From Lumbricus rubellus (taxonomy: Eukaryota; Annelida; Clitellata; Crassiclitellata; Lumbricidae): DNA of 64,000 nucleotides. The stretch lies in NCBI GenBank assembly GCA_945859605.1, contig OX243825.1, forward strand, positions 21,427,696 to 21,491,695. The letters run 5' to 3'. Positions 20,395 to 42,362 of this stretch are shown piece by piece. Under the pieces are notes generated by a model, which was not told the DNA's origin, did no database searches, and saw nothing but the letters and a program-made list of their open reading frames with translations. Position 1 is the first letter of the stretch; each line of letters starts with the position of its first letter. Position numbers and translations under genes: made by a program.

Positions 20395-20853
20395 AGGCTG
20401 GCTGGTTCCTGATGTTGGTGGTTTTCTCTGAAGCGTTGGTGGATTTGGAACAGCGAATAGCGTTGGCTCAGCATACCCCGTCAGCCGATTGTTGGACTCT
20501 CAGTTGTTGAACTGACTGGGTTCAGCACAGAGGATGTAACCTTTGTTCGGCTGATCTGATCTTGTCACCTCGTATTCTGAACCCACTTCTTGCACCTGTC
20601 AACAACATGAAAACACTTGCTTATCATAATCGTAATCTCCAAACATCTACAGCGCTACTTGAAAGCCAAGCGCATGCACCAGCTTATACACGAGTGTTGA
20701 GTCAAAAGGGACGTCCGTAAGAGAAGTCCAAGGGAGGTCCAGGTCGACTGCCATAGCATCATAGGGGCGGAACAGCTACTAAGGCGGATGTCGTCTGAGT
20801 TGGTACATGTAGCCTACAATTCTTCCATCATTTGCAAATCGTGTTACTTTCTC

Positions 20854-20971
20854 GTTTCTATTTACTTCATATTTAACCTTCATAAAATCAGAAAAAAAAT
20901 AAATCGAGGTAGATAACCCATAAGTACCGGTGATTTTATGAAGGTTAAATAGGAAGTAAATAGAAACAAAA
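20854..20971. repeat. Hairpin-forming inverted repeat upstream of cdk8
   Basis: Arms of about 37 bases: GTTTCTATTTACTTCATATT ... against ... AGGAAGTAAATAGAAAC, with AACCTTCATAAAATCA near the loop. The loop sequence GGTAGATAACCCATAAGTACC recurs directly at about 21028-21050. Confidence 0.8.
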
Positions 20972-22210
20972 AATCTATCGTTCAATACATGACGTGGAAA
21001 TTGGAAAAAAAAATAAAAAATAAATCAGGGTAGATAACCCATAAGTACCAAATCACCATTTCTTTCTATTGATTACTTGCTTAAGTACTAACCGCTTCAC
21101 ATTGTGGGATGTGACAAGCCGCTGCGCTCTATTTAGTGCAGTCGTTGGCAACCATATCGGTTTTTGGTAATCTCGAAGACTGCAGGCCCGTCCACATAAA
21201 CAGTATGGCCGCTCAATAAATTGCCAAAATAGAGCGCTGTGACTTCAGTTTTAAATTTTATATTTACTCGTATCTACTGCATATTTTCCTTCATTTATAA
21301 TTTTATTAACTTGACCGTTTTACTTAGATCTCTCGTTGATTAGTTACTGAGCGCATTGTATCATGAGATGCGGCTGATAGGTCCAGCGCTCTATTTTAGC
21401 TGAGTCGTTGGCAACCAGTTGTTTACATGGACGAGCATCGTAATCGTGAACTCCTGATTACCCACGTAATTTTTATCAACAGTGTATCAGTTATAACCAT
21501 TAATCTAGTGAACAAAATAACATTGATTTGTAGAATACAGCACAGAACAAAAGCGCTACCCTATTTATTTATTTATTCCGAGTATCTGTGCTCTTACTAC
21601 ACTTAAGCCTACCTTGTCCTTGTATCTTCTTTCGGGAATCGAAAAAACGACAAACATTTCTTTTTCACTGTTATTTGTGCACCCAATTGCTGCACAATGC
21701 TGTCCGCCAGACGTTCTCGTTATTTTATTAAATTTTCAGCGACTTTTAAATAAAGAATCGGTAAAACATTCACATTCGTAACCCACCATGCTCGCAACAT
21801 ATTATTATCCTACATGGCAAAATGGCCGACGGCATGGACTACAAACTTTTTAGAATAATCTCCGAATTACAGCAAAAGCTTCGAGTTAGACTTCTGGCTA
21901 CGCTTTCTTTATTCTGTGCTTTAACCAATAAACCAACGTGTTAAATAATTAGCGCTCTTTCAAGTTAATTGTGTTTTGTGGCTTTTGGAAAAATATTTAT
22001 TTGCATTTAAGTATTCCAGAGATATAATAATTATTCAATAAAATGATTTTTATTCTGACGAGCACTGGTTTTTCGAAAGTGTACGGTATCAACATCCGGC
22101 TGACCAAACAACAAGCTACTTATTTTGATTTCTATACTTGAAAAGTTGTCTGCAAAATGTAGTTTTAATCGATGATTTGATCGTCTCTTCGACAGCCAGG
22201 TCACTTAATA
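20972..22210. other. cdk8 upstream region
   Basis: Should contain the cdk8 promoter and 5' UTR. Two copies of AGAGCGCT/TCGTTGGCAACCA-type sequence (21125-21245 and 21388-21425) are partly inverted. No start site can be assigned. Confidence 0.4.
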
Positions 22211-32126
<9,916 letters not shown>

Positions 32127-33277
32127 TATCAACCACTGTTTACTGTTGGACTGTATCACCACCACGCGCAGATTCAGTGATTCTCTTGTGTCAGTGCAAC
32201 CTGATTTGTCTGTTATTTTATTTTTGTCAGCTGTTACTTGCTTTTCTGTTTAGTCAAAAGGTTATTTTGTAAACTGAATCATTTACTTCAGATTGTTTTT
32301 TTAGAGTGTATGCCGCTTGTTTTGCAAGTATTTCAGAGGCGCTGCGAACGAGTGCCACGATTATTATGTCTTTGCGTGTGCGTACGCTGGAGATGTCTGA
32401 GCCGAGATGGAGGGTGTTATTATTTGTTATTTATTGTTATTATTATTAGTACTATTGCTATTGTTGATTATTATTATTTCTTTACAAGTGAAGGTATGAT
32501 AGACAATTCTATGCAATGGCAGAATTTGAATGGTTTTTCTGTTTTTGGTGGGATTGGAAAGTTATTTTTTAAGGAATACATTCTGGTGGTGTTAATGGCA
32601 GCTAATGTACGTTTAGTCAGATGTTACCACCACGATGTGCGTTGTGTTTATTATCTGCGTATTGTCTGATTGCAACAATGTAACATTAGTGCATTTAGCG
32701 AAAGTTCTGCATGTAGTGCTGCTGATCAATTACTGAGAGCAGAATTATGCTGGAAACTGTGGAACCAGCGCATATACTGTTAAGTTTTTGAGTCGGTGTA
32801 ACATGGATACTACTGAGTCAAATCAAATCGAAGAAAGTTACGTTCCCATGGGAGGAGTTTATCAGGGGCTAGGGGGTGCTAAGCTCCTGCAAGAAGGCCC
32901 AGATTCAACTTTTTTACCATGAAAACGGTATCTTTTTCGGGGTTATCCCCCCCCCCCCCCATTAGGCCCAGACTCGGGGTTAGCCCCCCCAAGACTGGAA
33001 ACCAAACTCCGCCCATGTACGTTCCTGATTTACATTGAAACAATGTTGGTCATGTCCAGTGCAATCTTTTTTGAGTCTTGGTCATTTGTGAGTTCGTGTG
33101 GTGGATTCTGAATCCCTCTGCATTCTTTTTGGTAGCAGCCTCAAAACACGTCGGAGTTTAAATTACTGTTTTTGAAGCAGTTTTCTGTACTAGATCACTA
33201 CAGAATTTGTTCAGTGTTGCTTTGAATTTGCCCTTGTTGAAGTAGGCTGGCCATTGACGGTCGGCGTTCTAGTACTG

Positions 33278-33348
33278 TTAACCCTTTAATGCCGGAGGGT
33301 ATAGGATTTCCCATACCATTTACTACCATCTCGGCATTAAAGGGTTAA
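33278..33348. mobile_element. 71-bp TTAA miniature element, copy 3
   Basis: Same orientation and length as the copy at 14360, differing at very few bases. Confidence 0.82.
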
Positions 33349-34194
33349 AAAGAGGAAGTTAATTTTACGACAGAGAGCAGACGTTCCTGTTTTTTTCAAA
33401 TCGAATCAAATCAATTTATTGATCCCTGTAATTCAAAACGTCATGCAATATAATCAATATGATCAGATAATCATAGACAAAACCACGCTGAAATGAGAGA
33501 ATATTGAAGATTAAATGGAAGCACTAGGCTTACCAGAAGGGATTAGTCCTGCTAAACAGCACCTATAACACTGTTGCTTGATGGGGGGAGGCATTGACGG
33601 CCAGTGTGCAGGTTCTGTTAAGAGAAATAACTTTTGCGTGACCACTAACCATTTATCTGAACCAGAATCATGCCGTGAGAAACAAATTTAGTTAGAACAG
33701 TAACAGAATGTGTACAGTTAATGCTAGGTGTGCCTAAGGATTCACAATTGGTGTGTAGTTCAGCGAAAAGGGGCCAGATTGGGGACAATTAAGGTGACAA
33801 TTAGATAGCATCAAAGAAGACTAAAGAGTGAACTGAGTTTGACAATTTATATCAGATTAAACCTAACAGACCCAAAGATATATATATGTGCAACATTTCT
33901 GCTTCTACTTAGGACGGGAACCAAATTTTCATCCGTTGTATGTTTGACGTTGTGGTAACCGATTTTCTTTACTGACGGGCGTTTCGTTTTAGTTACTTTA
34001 CATTCGTGCTGAAGTATTGATTTACGTTACATTGTTTGTAACTGAATATTTATGTAGTGCCTTTTTGAGTCCATCAAAATAATTAACTTCTTGCTAGTCG
34101 TGCGCTTGTTAGGGTCATTTGTGAACAAACGTTGTTAAGAGGCGAATGAAAAAGAATGGTAAAGATTTGATAAACAAAACTCTCGCACTCATTG

Positions 34195-34270
34195 CAATAC
34201 TCCGATGCAGTGTCCGCTCTGCATTCGGGAGCGCCTCTGAGTAGTGAGAGCTTGAAGGGGCGCTATAACA
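34195..34270 (+). mobile_element. tRNA-derived SINE (family A), 3' end only
   Basis: Carries ACTCCGATGCAGTGTCCGCT through GGGGCGCTATAACATACAA; head and body are missing. Confidence 0.8.
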
Positions 34271-34422
34271 TACAAAATGCTGTCAACAAGTTAGTCTATG
34301 ATTCGCAGTTTATTGAGAGTGTTATCGTTTTTTTCTTGCACCACTTTTAATAGACTACCGAGAAGAAACCTTATGTTGCAATCCAGATGTGTGGAGATAT
34401 TTCATGTGAAAATGCTTGTGGA

Positions 34423-34428
34423 AATAAA
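34423..34428 (+). terminator. Candidate poly(A) signal for cdk8
   Basis: AATAAA, followed about 30-40 bases later by a G/T-rich stretch (TTTGTGGGGGTGG). If used, the cdk8 3' UTR is about 2.3 kb and includes a 71-bp TTAA element and a SINE tail. Other signals could be used instead. Confidence 0.35.
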
Positions 34429-34709
34429 ATTCAACATGCAATTATTGCACTGCTTCATTTGTGGGGGTGGTCCGAAATGTTTTTATGCCCACCCTGTAGG
34501 TATTTGTGGTGTATTTCGGTTATCTTTATTCTCTAGGAATGAACCTTAAGCCTGTCGTGCCTTACAGCGTCTGACTGTGAGAATTGATGATGGCCTGTTT
34601 AGTTTAAGGCTTCTGTTGTTTCTGTGTTGTTTCTGTTTCCTGAAATTAAAATTTTTTGCAACTGTAGCTTTATGTGTTACAAACCTATTTGTCAGATGGT
34701 TCAGTGGGT

Positions 34710-35261
34710 ATGCGGACTACTGATCAAAGGCCAATTGATCTAGGGTCTACTGATCAGAGGACTACTGATCAAGGGACTACTCATCAGAGGCAACTCATCA
34801 AGGTACTATTGATCACAAATTAGTCTATACATTGGACATCGAACGTATAATCTAACTAACCATCTAATGACTTCACACATCCTTTGTTGGGTTCCGATTT
34901 GTTTGTCAAGAACACGACCGTGTACTATTAAAGTAGGTAAGTCACTTTCTAGTCTAGCCGTATGGAGCATACGATCAAATTTTTTGAGTTATACACTGTA
35001 CTTAAATGTAGGCTACTGTGTGTTATAACAGTCGTAAATTTAGAACTTGCACTAAAGTCGTGTTTGTCACCCAGTAATTTAAGTTGGTATAAACACTAAA
35101 TAACACAATTTCGGTATTGAATTTCGATATATTAATTATTTTTTGGATTAAATGGTTTATGTTTGGTGTTTGACCAAACTGTGATCAATAGTACCTTGAT
35201 CAGTAGTCCTCTGATCAGTAGACCCTAGATCAATTGGCCTTTGATCAGTAGTCCTAGAACC
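34710..35261. mobile_element. TGATCA-rich fold-back element
   Basis: Arms 34713-34816 and 35178-35254 are inverted copies built from ACTGATCA(A/G)(A/G)G units. The left arm has two extra units (GGGACTACTCATCAGAGG). Both sides are flanked by GGTTCAGTGGGT (34698-34709 and 35262-35273), a likely 12-bp target duplication. No ORF. Confidence 0.75.
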
Positions 35262-36805
35262 GGTTCAGTGGGTGATATTTATGGTGGCCATTGCTGCGGC
35301 GTTTGCTGTTCAGTGCATGGTTTGTAGCAAAGGGGTCTGTATGCTGTCTGCACACAGATGTCTAGTTGTAGTCTACATACAGTTGTCTAGTTCTAGTTGT
35401 AGAGTCCAGTAGTTGATGCCTGCCAGGGCATAGATGATGCCCTCCTTCTTTTTCCATGCTTGGGACTGGCACTGTGAGAGCGTGCGGCAGTTGTGGAGGT
35501 TGTACTAATGTCTGGTAGTGTTGATTGTACAAGCACCCATCTGAGCCAATCTGTTAACTATGTTTAACCAGTATTTTTATATTAATTTATTGATTTTACA
35601 CATGATGCTGGTGCATAATTGTGTGGAAATTCTTTGGTGTTTGATTTCGCATAATTTTTTAACCAGATTAAAAATGAATTTAAAATTAATGTGCAGGTAG
35701 AATAGATATGTGCGTATTTGTGTTATTTTGGTTAGGTCCAATCTCCATTGTTTCATTCCATAATAAGACCTGCAAATTGTAGGAATTTCAATTGCAGGAG
35801 TTTTATAATTTTGATTTTGAGCTAGGTTGGTTGTGAACTAAGTTGATTATTTGGGATAATTTTATTTTTTGATGACAGTAAATTTAAGTAATTAAATATT
35901 GAGCGTTGCCAAATTCAGATAAACACATTTTAAAGTGATTTTTTACATTATGACTTTGTGGAGTTTACTATTATATGACTTGGTGAAACGTGGTTCTTTT
36001 TTATATTGTTGATAGTTTGAAAGCAGAAATTTGTTTGATTCAACCATATTGGTAGAATTTGATTTGTTTGCAAATGAATCAGAGTTATTTTATCAGATTG
36101 AAACAAGAAGTCTCTGACGCACTGACATAAATTTATCCAGTTGGTGACATTGCTTTTTATTTTGGACTCTACAGAAATACCATAATATGCTGGAGTGATG
36201 TTGATATTCATTTGAATTTGAGTAGTGTATCTTTATTGGCACATCTCTGTTTTGTCGTAATGCACATAGAGAATTTTTTGCTTTGTCTACTGAAGTTTTC
36301 TAGAACACTTGTGAAGAGGTCTTACCAATCTTCTTACTGTTAATTGCTGGCAAGATTTTGTAATTATAGCCTACTACTGTTTTAATTAGGCACTTGCACA
36401 TGTTTCAGTTATGCTAAAGATAAAAAGCTTTATGTGACTTACAAGATAATTTTGCTCTTTTGAAACTGTAGGTTGTGTTTTTTGTATGTATTTTGTTTGT
36501 TGTGTGCATTTCGTAATAATGAGAGTTACATTGTGTGCTGTCGAAATGTTTGACAACAACATGCACAGAAGCTGTCAGGATATATATTATTGTTTCGGTT
36601 CATTGTTTGGTGTTGTTGTGGCTCATTGTTTGTTGTTGTTTTGTTTCATTGTTGTTGTTTTGGTTCATTGTTTGTTGTTTTTGTGTTTTTCATTGATTTT
36701 GTTCATTGTGTTCTTCCAGACGTCTATGCATTGTGAAGACAATGGAACATTTATTTGACAGTTTTACCATGAGTGTTTACTCTAAATCAGTGCAGCAGCA
36801 GGTCA

Positions 36806-36887
36806 TTAACACATTGACCGCCTACACGCCATGTTAAATGACTGGCTGAAGTACGAGTTAACTCGTACTTGGCGGTCAACGTGTTAA
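36806..36887. mobile_element. 82-bp TTAA palindromic element
   Basis: TIRs TTAACAC(A/G)TTGACCGCC, with a 22-bp perfect palindrome centred on GAGTTAACTC inside. Different core from the 71-bp family. Confidence 0.7.
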
Positions 36888-37169
36888 AGGGTTAACTCTA
36901 TTTACCTATGTTGCATTTACACATTGCCGACTTTCGTGTTTGTCCACATTATGCAAGCTATTGAGACTTCTTCCTATGCATGTTTAGTTTTAACGCTGAC
37001 TTTGATTTAGTGATTCCAGGAAAAATTTAGGTAGTGATATATTTGGAGGGATATATCTTGGCAGACGTCCGTGTTTCAGTGATTTGTTGATAAGTTCGTT
37101 TGAGATTGCGATTCCGGTTGCCTGACTGAAAGATTGTTAAAGGTATTACTTGCAACTTTGAAGATGATA

Positions 37170-37460
37170 TTTTGTTACGAATAGCCAGGCTGAAAGTGGT
37201 TTGGAAAAGTTGCCGGGTCTGACTTTGGCAGATGAGCCTATGCCTTTGAGCCGAAATATTTTTTCTGACGGCTTTTGTTATTTTTTAGTAATTTGCCTGA
37301 AATTTTTGCAAAATCATGCCATTTTACCAATTTTTTTATCTGACGACCTTTTTTCCATCATTTGTCCAATATTTTCCAAAATCATACCATTTTTTACCTA
37401 CTTTTGGTATCTGACGACCTTTTTTTAGTCGTTTTAAATGCCAGGCCGCAGGCCCGGCTC
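37170..37460. repeat. R1-related repeat
   Basis: Three copies of a TCTGACG(A/G)C(C/T)TTT block separated by AAAATCATGCCATTTTACC-like stretches, bounded by inverted GCTGAAAGTG. Confidence 0.55.
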
Positions 37461-38179
37461 ACTTTCAGCTAGAAAATGGACTAAGGTCCCTATGTTTTCG
37501 CAATGATTCTCACAACATAAGATTTATTTTTCACTACCGCTCAGATATTTTTATTTTGACGAACGAACTCAATGCGGTGAATTTCTTTTCTAAAGACCAA
37601 AGATTCAATGGAATATCATTCGACGTTGTCTTACGAAGTTATGGTGAATAGTGAATGTTCTTTCTTTGCACTCTCGTCAAACAGTAAAAAGTGTAAATGT
37701 AGACGTGTTTTATGTATATGCCTTCGACCCTGCTTGTTTTACAATGAATAGATTGGGTGAGATCCATCACCACCATTGCCAATCTGAATGGCCGCCACAC
37801 CATTTAAGGTTACCGTTTACGGACTGTGAAGCCCGAAATTAATTTTTTTTTAGATAAGCCCCCCCCTCTCGGGAAGTGAACTGCAATGCACCTGCTCTCA
37901 AACACATAAGTGTTTGAAATGCAACCTACGCTCTACTGGGCCAACAGAAAGCGGAGAATAGAGAAACAGAAGAAACTTATCTCTAGAGAGAGAGAGGGCA
38001 AAATAAATGTGAGAAGGAGAGAAATTTTCGAGTAATATTAATTTTTTTCCCTCGGTATCCAAGTTTCCTTTGGACCACTTTTTGAATATTTTAGGGGCTG
38101 TTATAGGTTTATTGTAAAATGTTTGAATTAGACTTTTTGCAGATGTGATTTACTAACAGACGTTGCCAATCCTTTTGGT

Positions 38180-38259
38180 TTAACCATTTTTTTTCTTGAC
38201 CAAAAGGTAGTAGGTAAATGGTATGGGAAATCCTATACCCATGGTTGGTAATGGGTTAA
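38180..38259. mobile_element. Diverged TTAA miniature element
   Basis: TTAACCATTTT left end, GGTTGGTAATGGGTTAA right end, core ATGGTATGGGAAATCCTATA as in the 71-bp family. Confidence 0.6.
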
Positions 38260-40198
38260 TGGAAGGAGTTGTCTTTATTCCTGATCACTGCTTTGCTGCT
38301 GCATCATGACATCTTAGGTACCAGAGTGTGACACAGCATCATAGAAGGTTAATTTTATTATTACTGAGTTTTGTGTTGCATGCAATTTTAGCCAACTCAT
38401 GTGTACGTCCAATTTCGTTCGAATCTGTTATTTTTGCAGCTTTTTTTATACTATACCATGATCGTGTTGATCCTGTGCAAAAGCCGAGATGGTCAATATT
38501 TTTATTTGTCAACTTTTAGATGTAGATCTTGTTAATTTGCGCTGATTATTAATTTTAGGCTAAGAGTATTGGAATGGTTAAATTTTCAAGTTTTAGACAA
38601 CTGTATTTTAGATTCAATTTTCAATGCATCGTGTGAAATGGACAGTGTGTGTTTTTTTACCATGATGATGATGATGTCCTCTTATTTGTTCATTTATCGG
38701 ATTTCTGTTTTGTCTGGGCTTGAACCAGTAACTCATTCGACTCCATCTGACCCTACAGAATTATCATCATTATTATTATTTTTATTTATTTTATTTTAAC
38801 AAAATTTCAGGTGGACATGATCTCTCAGGTGATAAAAAATTGTACTTAGACAGAAAATTACATCTGGAACGGTTACATCTCCTCCAATTATTATTATTAT
38901 TATTATTAATTTTAAGAGTTTTTATTTAACACCCTTTGATGGTAATTTACTCAGAAGTGCTCCCAATGTGCTGGGATGATATTGACATTCATTTCTGTTT
39001 GAATGGTGTTAGTTTAGGCTATTAAAACTCGATGAAGAAATGAATGTTTACTCTTTTATGCCTTTCTTTGGTCAGCATTTGCTTTTGCAAGTTTTGATTT
39101 ATCTACAACTTACAAGTTTTCATTTTTCTGTGTTGTTTAATAAGAGAATGAATTTTCTAACACCTCATGGCCTGCTATGACAGTTTGCTTAAATCAACAC
39201 TTTTTACCTGGGTTCTACACACGTGCAAGTGCTGACATTGGTGACTTTTCTAGATATTTGAGCAATGCGTGCTTTCTGACAGACTTCTTGTTCTTAATGA
39301 CTTTAACATGTATGTACATCTGTATTAGGACACTTTGTATGGTGCATTTTAGGTAAGCTTACATCACAAAGGCACTTTCTCTGCCTAGCCAATGTTAAAT
39401 GTCATTTGTGCAAGACTATTACATCAGGTGATAGAATGGTAAACCAGAAAACAGACCAGAAATAGCTGGCGTAGAGAGCACCTCTGATTGGTTTTTGCAA
39501 TTAATGAGACTTCAGAGCAATTTACTTAATTACAATTAGAAAACTGTGAGACATATTGAATGCAAGATCTCAGAACTACGCGCTTGTGTTGTCCCGTTAG
39601 CATTTTAGACATCGGCGCTCCTGTTAAACAACGGCAGCATCAGAGAAGCACTTCCTGAGTTAAACTACTTCTGTTTTCTGTAAGTGGACAGAATTTGTTG
39701 TGGTTGGTGTCATTTTTGTGCAGAACCCTGTGAGTGATTGGTAGTCTCCCCCCACACCCCTGCACACCCCCAACTTGTCATTTGTCTAAGTTTTGAAGGC
39801 AGCAGCTCACTAGAAACGTCTACAGCAATCATTATTATATTATGCAGTCCAATCTATTTTTTGCGTGCTGTATTTTCTTGAACGTTATTTGTTATACAGA
39901 GATGGAAACATAGATCCAGCGATGATTTTATGGGTCGGGAGGATGGAGGGTAAGGGTTGTAAGGGGGAGGTGATAGGGGAGGGAATGGAAGAAAATGGGG
40001 TGTTCGTGCCAACCATTTCCATTATGAAAATACCCTTGATTTTATTTTTTTCTTGTTCATTATTTGCATTTGTTTGCGTTCTTCTGCTGAAAACTGTGAC
40101 TTTGGATGACCTTGGTCTTTAAATTTTGGCGATGGGTACAAACAAACGATCTCCATAGTCATTGGTCATGTCCAGCCCTCCTCTCTGTGTTTGTTAGT
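38260..40198. other. No gene seen
   Basis: T-rich sequence with ATT microsatellites near 38760 and 38890; no coding or element signature supported. Confidence 0.45.
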
Positions 40199-40212
40199 CC
40201 AAGTAATAATAA

Positions 40213-40440
40213 TAATAATAATAATCTTTTCTTTTATTAAGCGCCTGCAAGACACACTGCGCTTTACATTTACAAGTTATGCAGTAATCTTAATTAAACT
40301 TAGCTGCCAACTGAACAGACAGCTTTGCAATTACACGGCGCTAATAGCAGCCTACAAACCATATCCGCCCAACGGGGGATCGAACTCACTACCTCTCGCA
40401 CTCTACGCCAGTGTGTTATCCAATGCGCTACCGGGCCCCC
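40213..40440 (-). mobile_element. tRNA-derived SINE (family B), well preserved
   Basis: On the minus strand the head reads GGGGGCCCGGTAGCGCATTG (A-box region), with B box GAGTTCGATCC, then a body ending TAAAGCGCAGTGTGTCTTGC and (ATT)n. Pol III promoter boxes look intact. Confidence 0.82.
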
Positions 40441-40998
40441 AAATTTATATTGCCTATCCAGTATCCACCATGGTCTCAGTCTGTCTTCCCTTCTCTTCTC
40501 GCCAAATCGTGCATGTAGCGCGTTACATGGAATTCAGTCTGAATTTTGTGAGGGGATATTATCAACTTCACTTGTGTTTTATTTAAAAACTGATCGCAAT
40601 ATTCTGAAATGCACCTATATGGGTAACTTATGAGGTATAAAAGAGGCATTTGACCCATAAAATCATCGCTGCAACTGCTAGTAGTAGTAGCAGTAGTAGT
40701 AGTCATTAGTGTTTGCTACTAGCAGTTTTTACTTTGTTATAAATTATACATTTTTCTGTAAAAAAGCTATTTAATGTTTAACTTGCAACCTACATGCTTT
40801 ATGTTAATGATTTGTACGAGCACATGTATGATGTATGTGTGTGTACATACCTATGCATGTAAAATATACGTGTAATTAATGACTCGTTAGTTTTTATCGT
40901 CGGAGAAAACAGATTTATGCATCAATTCTTTTTAATTTTGAATGCTTGACGGAAATTAATAATTATATTGGTCTTTTTAGTGTCTTACAGAACGGTGA

Positions 40999-41105
40999 CA
41001 GGACAATTACCCCCTGGACAATTACCCCTGGGACAATTACCCCACCCCCTTGACAATTGACCCTGGACACTTACCCCCCCACCCCCGACAATTACCCCTT
41101 TGGCA
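40999..41105. repeat. GGACAATTACCCC minisatellite
   Basis: Six or seven units of 13-20 bases; structurally like the GGACAAAACCCCCC arrays at 11249 and 11766 but not folded back. Confidence 0.75.
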
Positions 41106-41430
41106 ACTACAAATACAATTGCCTTATAAACAGTGGCTTCTATCCCCACTAGACAACTTACATGTAGGTCTATTTACTCTCCCTCCTATCCCAGGCTGGC
41201 CTTCCCCCTCCTGGGACGGTTTTTACTTCGGTTTCAGCTCATATCTAGTTAAAGTCACCTGTAAAAAATCGTATTTTTTTACCCATCCCCTGTTGTCTGT
41301 TGCCATAAGTTAGTGTTGCTCTCCTCTTTTATTCCTGCTTGGGACTGACACTCCCAGAGCACAAGCAGCTGTAGAGAAAAACTCGAACCCACTCATTGCA
41401 AAGTGAGCGCTCACCCACTGCCTGTTGGTC

Positions 41431-41503
<73 letters not shown>

Positions 41504-41596
41504 TGCAAGGTTGGTTTGCTTAACACAACTGCCAGATAAATATAATCGGAAATCATGATATCCATGCAATTAAGTATTATCTTACCTGAGGCCGTA

Positions 41597-41634
<38 letters not shown>

Positions 41635-41900
41635 ATGTATGTATGTATGTATGTAGCAAGGTTATTTTGCTTGACACAACTGCCAGATAGACCTAAATTA
41701 TTGGAAATCGTGATATCCAAATATTATCTTACCTGAGGCCATAGAAATTATGTGTTTGTGTGTGTGCGTGCGTGCGTGTCTGTCTCTCTGCCTCATGCAA
41801 GGTTGGTTTGCTTATCACAACTGACAGATAATCGGAAATCATGATATCCCTGCACGTATTGTCTTACATGAGGCCGTAGAAAGTCTGTCTGTCTGTGTCT
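41431..41900. repeat. (CTGT)n and three tandem ~95-base units
   Basis: Units starting GCAAGGTTGGTTTGCTTA at 41505, 41656 and 41797, each ending in ACCTGAGGCC(G/A)TAG-type sequence and separated by CTGT, ATGT or GTGC runs. Period about 140-150 bases. Confidence 0.85.
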
Positions 41901-42155
41901 TTCTATAATTATGTCTGTCTGACAAAGATATTCACAGCCTGTGTATTGTCTTCATATTAATAAAGTATTGGTTCAACTTTATGTTACATGATTGTATTAT
42001 GTAATTGGCTTTCAATATGTAGGGGACTGCAGCCCTTAGTAAAATGTAGTCAATATTAAGACACAATAATAATAATATATGGGCTATATAAGATAGTCAT
42101 ATATATATAATACATATATACACAGTACTTCTGCTGCCAGTCAATTCATTAATAT

Positions 42156-42362
42156 ACTAGCAGCTGTTTCCGGCCACGCGTTGCTGTGGCTGAAAAAAAA
42201 GAAAAGAGAAAGCGGACGTTCAACGGATGGCGCTGTTTAAAAAGCATATAGAAACACCCGTATTCGAATGCAACGTGTGAAAATTTCAAAGCAATCGGTC
42301 AAGTACTTTCGGAGAGTTGTGATTTTAGACAAACAAACATTTCCATTTTTATTTATATAGAT
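42156..42362. repeat. Interspersed repeat, second copy
   Basis: CTAGCAGCTGTTTCCGGCCA then CGCGTTGCTGTGGC at the start and CATTTCCATTTTTATTTATA at the end, as in 9772-10290 but without the C-rich tract. Confidence 0.65.

Larger units (their letters stand above)
32127..34697. other. Probable cdk8 3' UTR
   Basis: Holds an R1 copy (32868-33010), a 71-bp TTAA element, a SINE tail (34195-34270) and the candidate AATAAA at 34423. ORFs here (such as 143 codons at 32238) have no recognisable product. Confidence 0.45.

Noticed and set aside
32238..32669. 143-codon ORF downstream of cdk8
   Set aside because: Hydrophobic AT-rich frame in the probable 3' UTR with no domain or splice signals.
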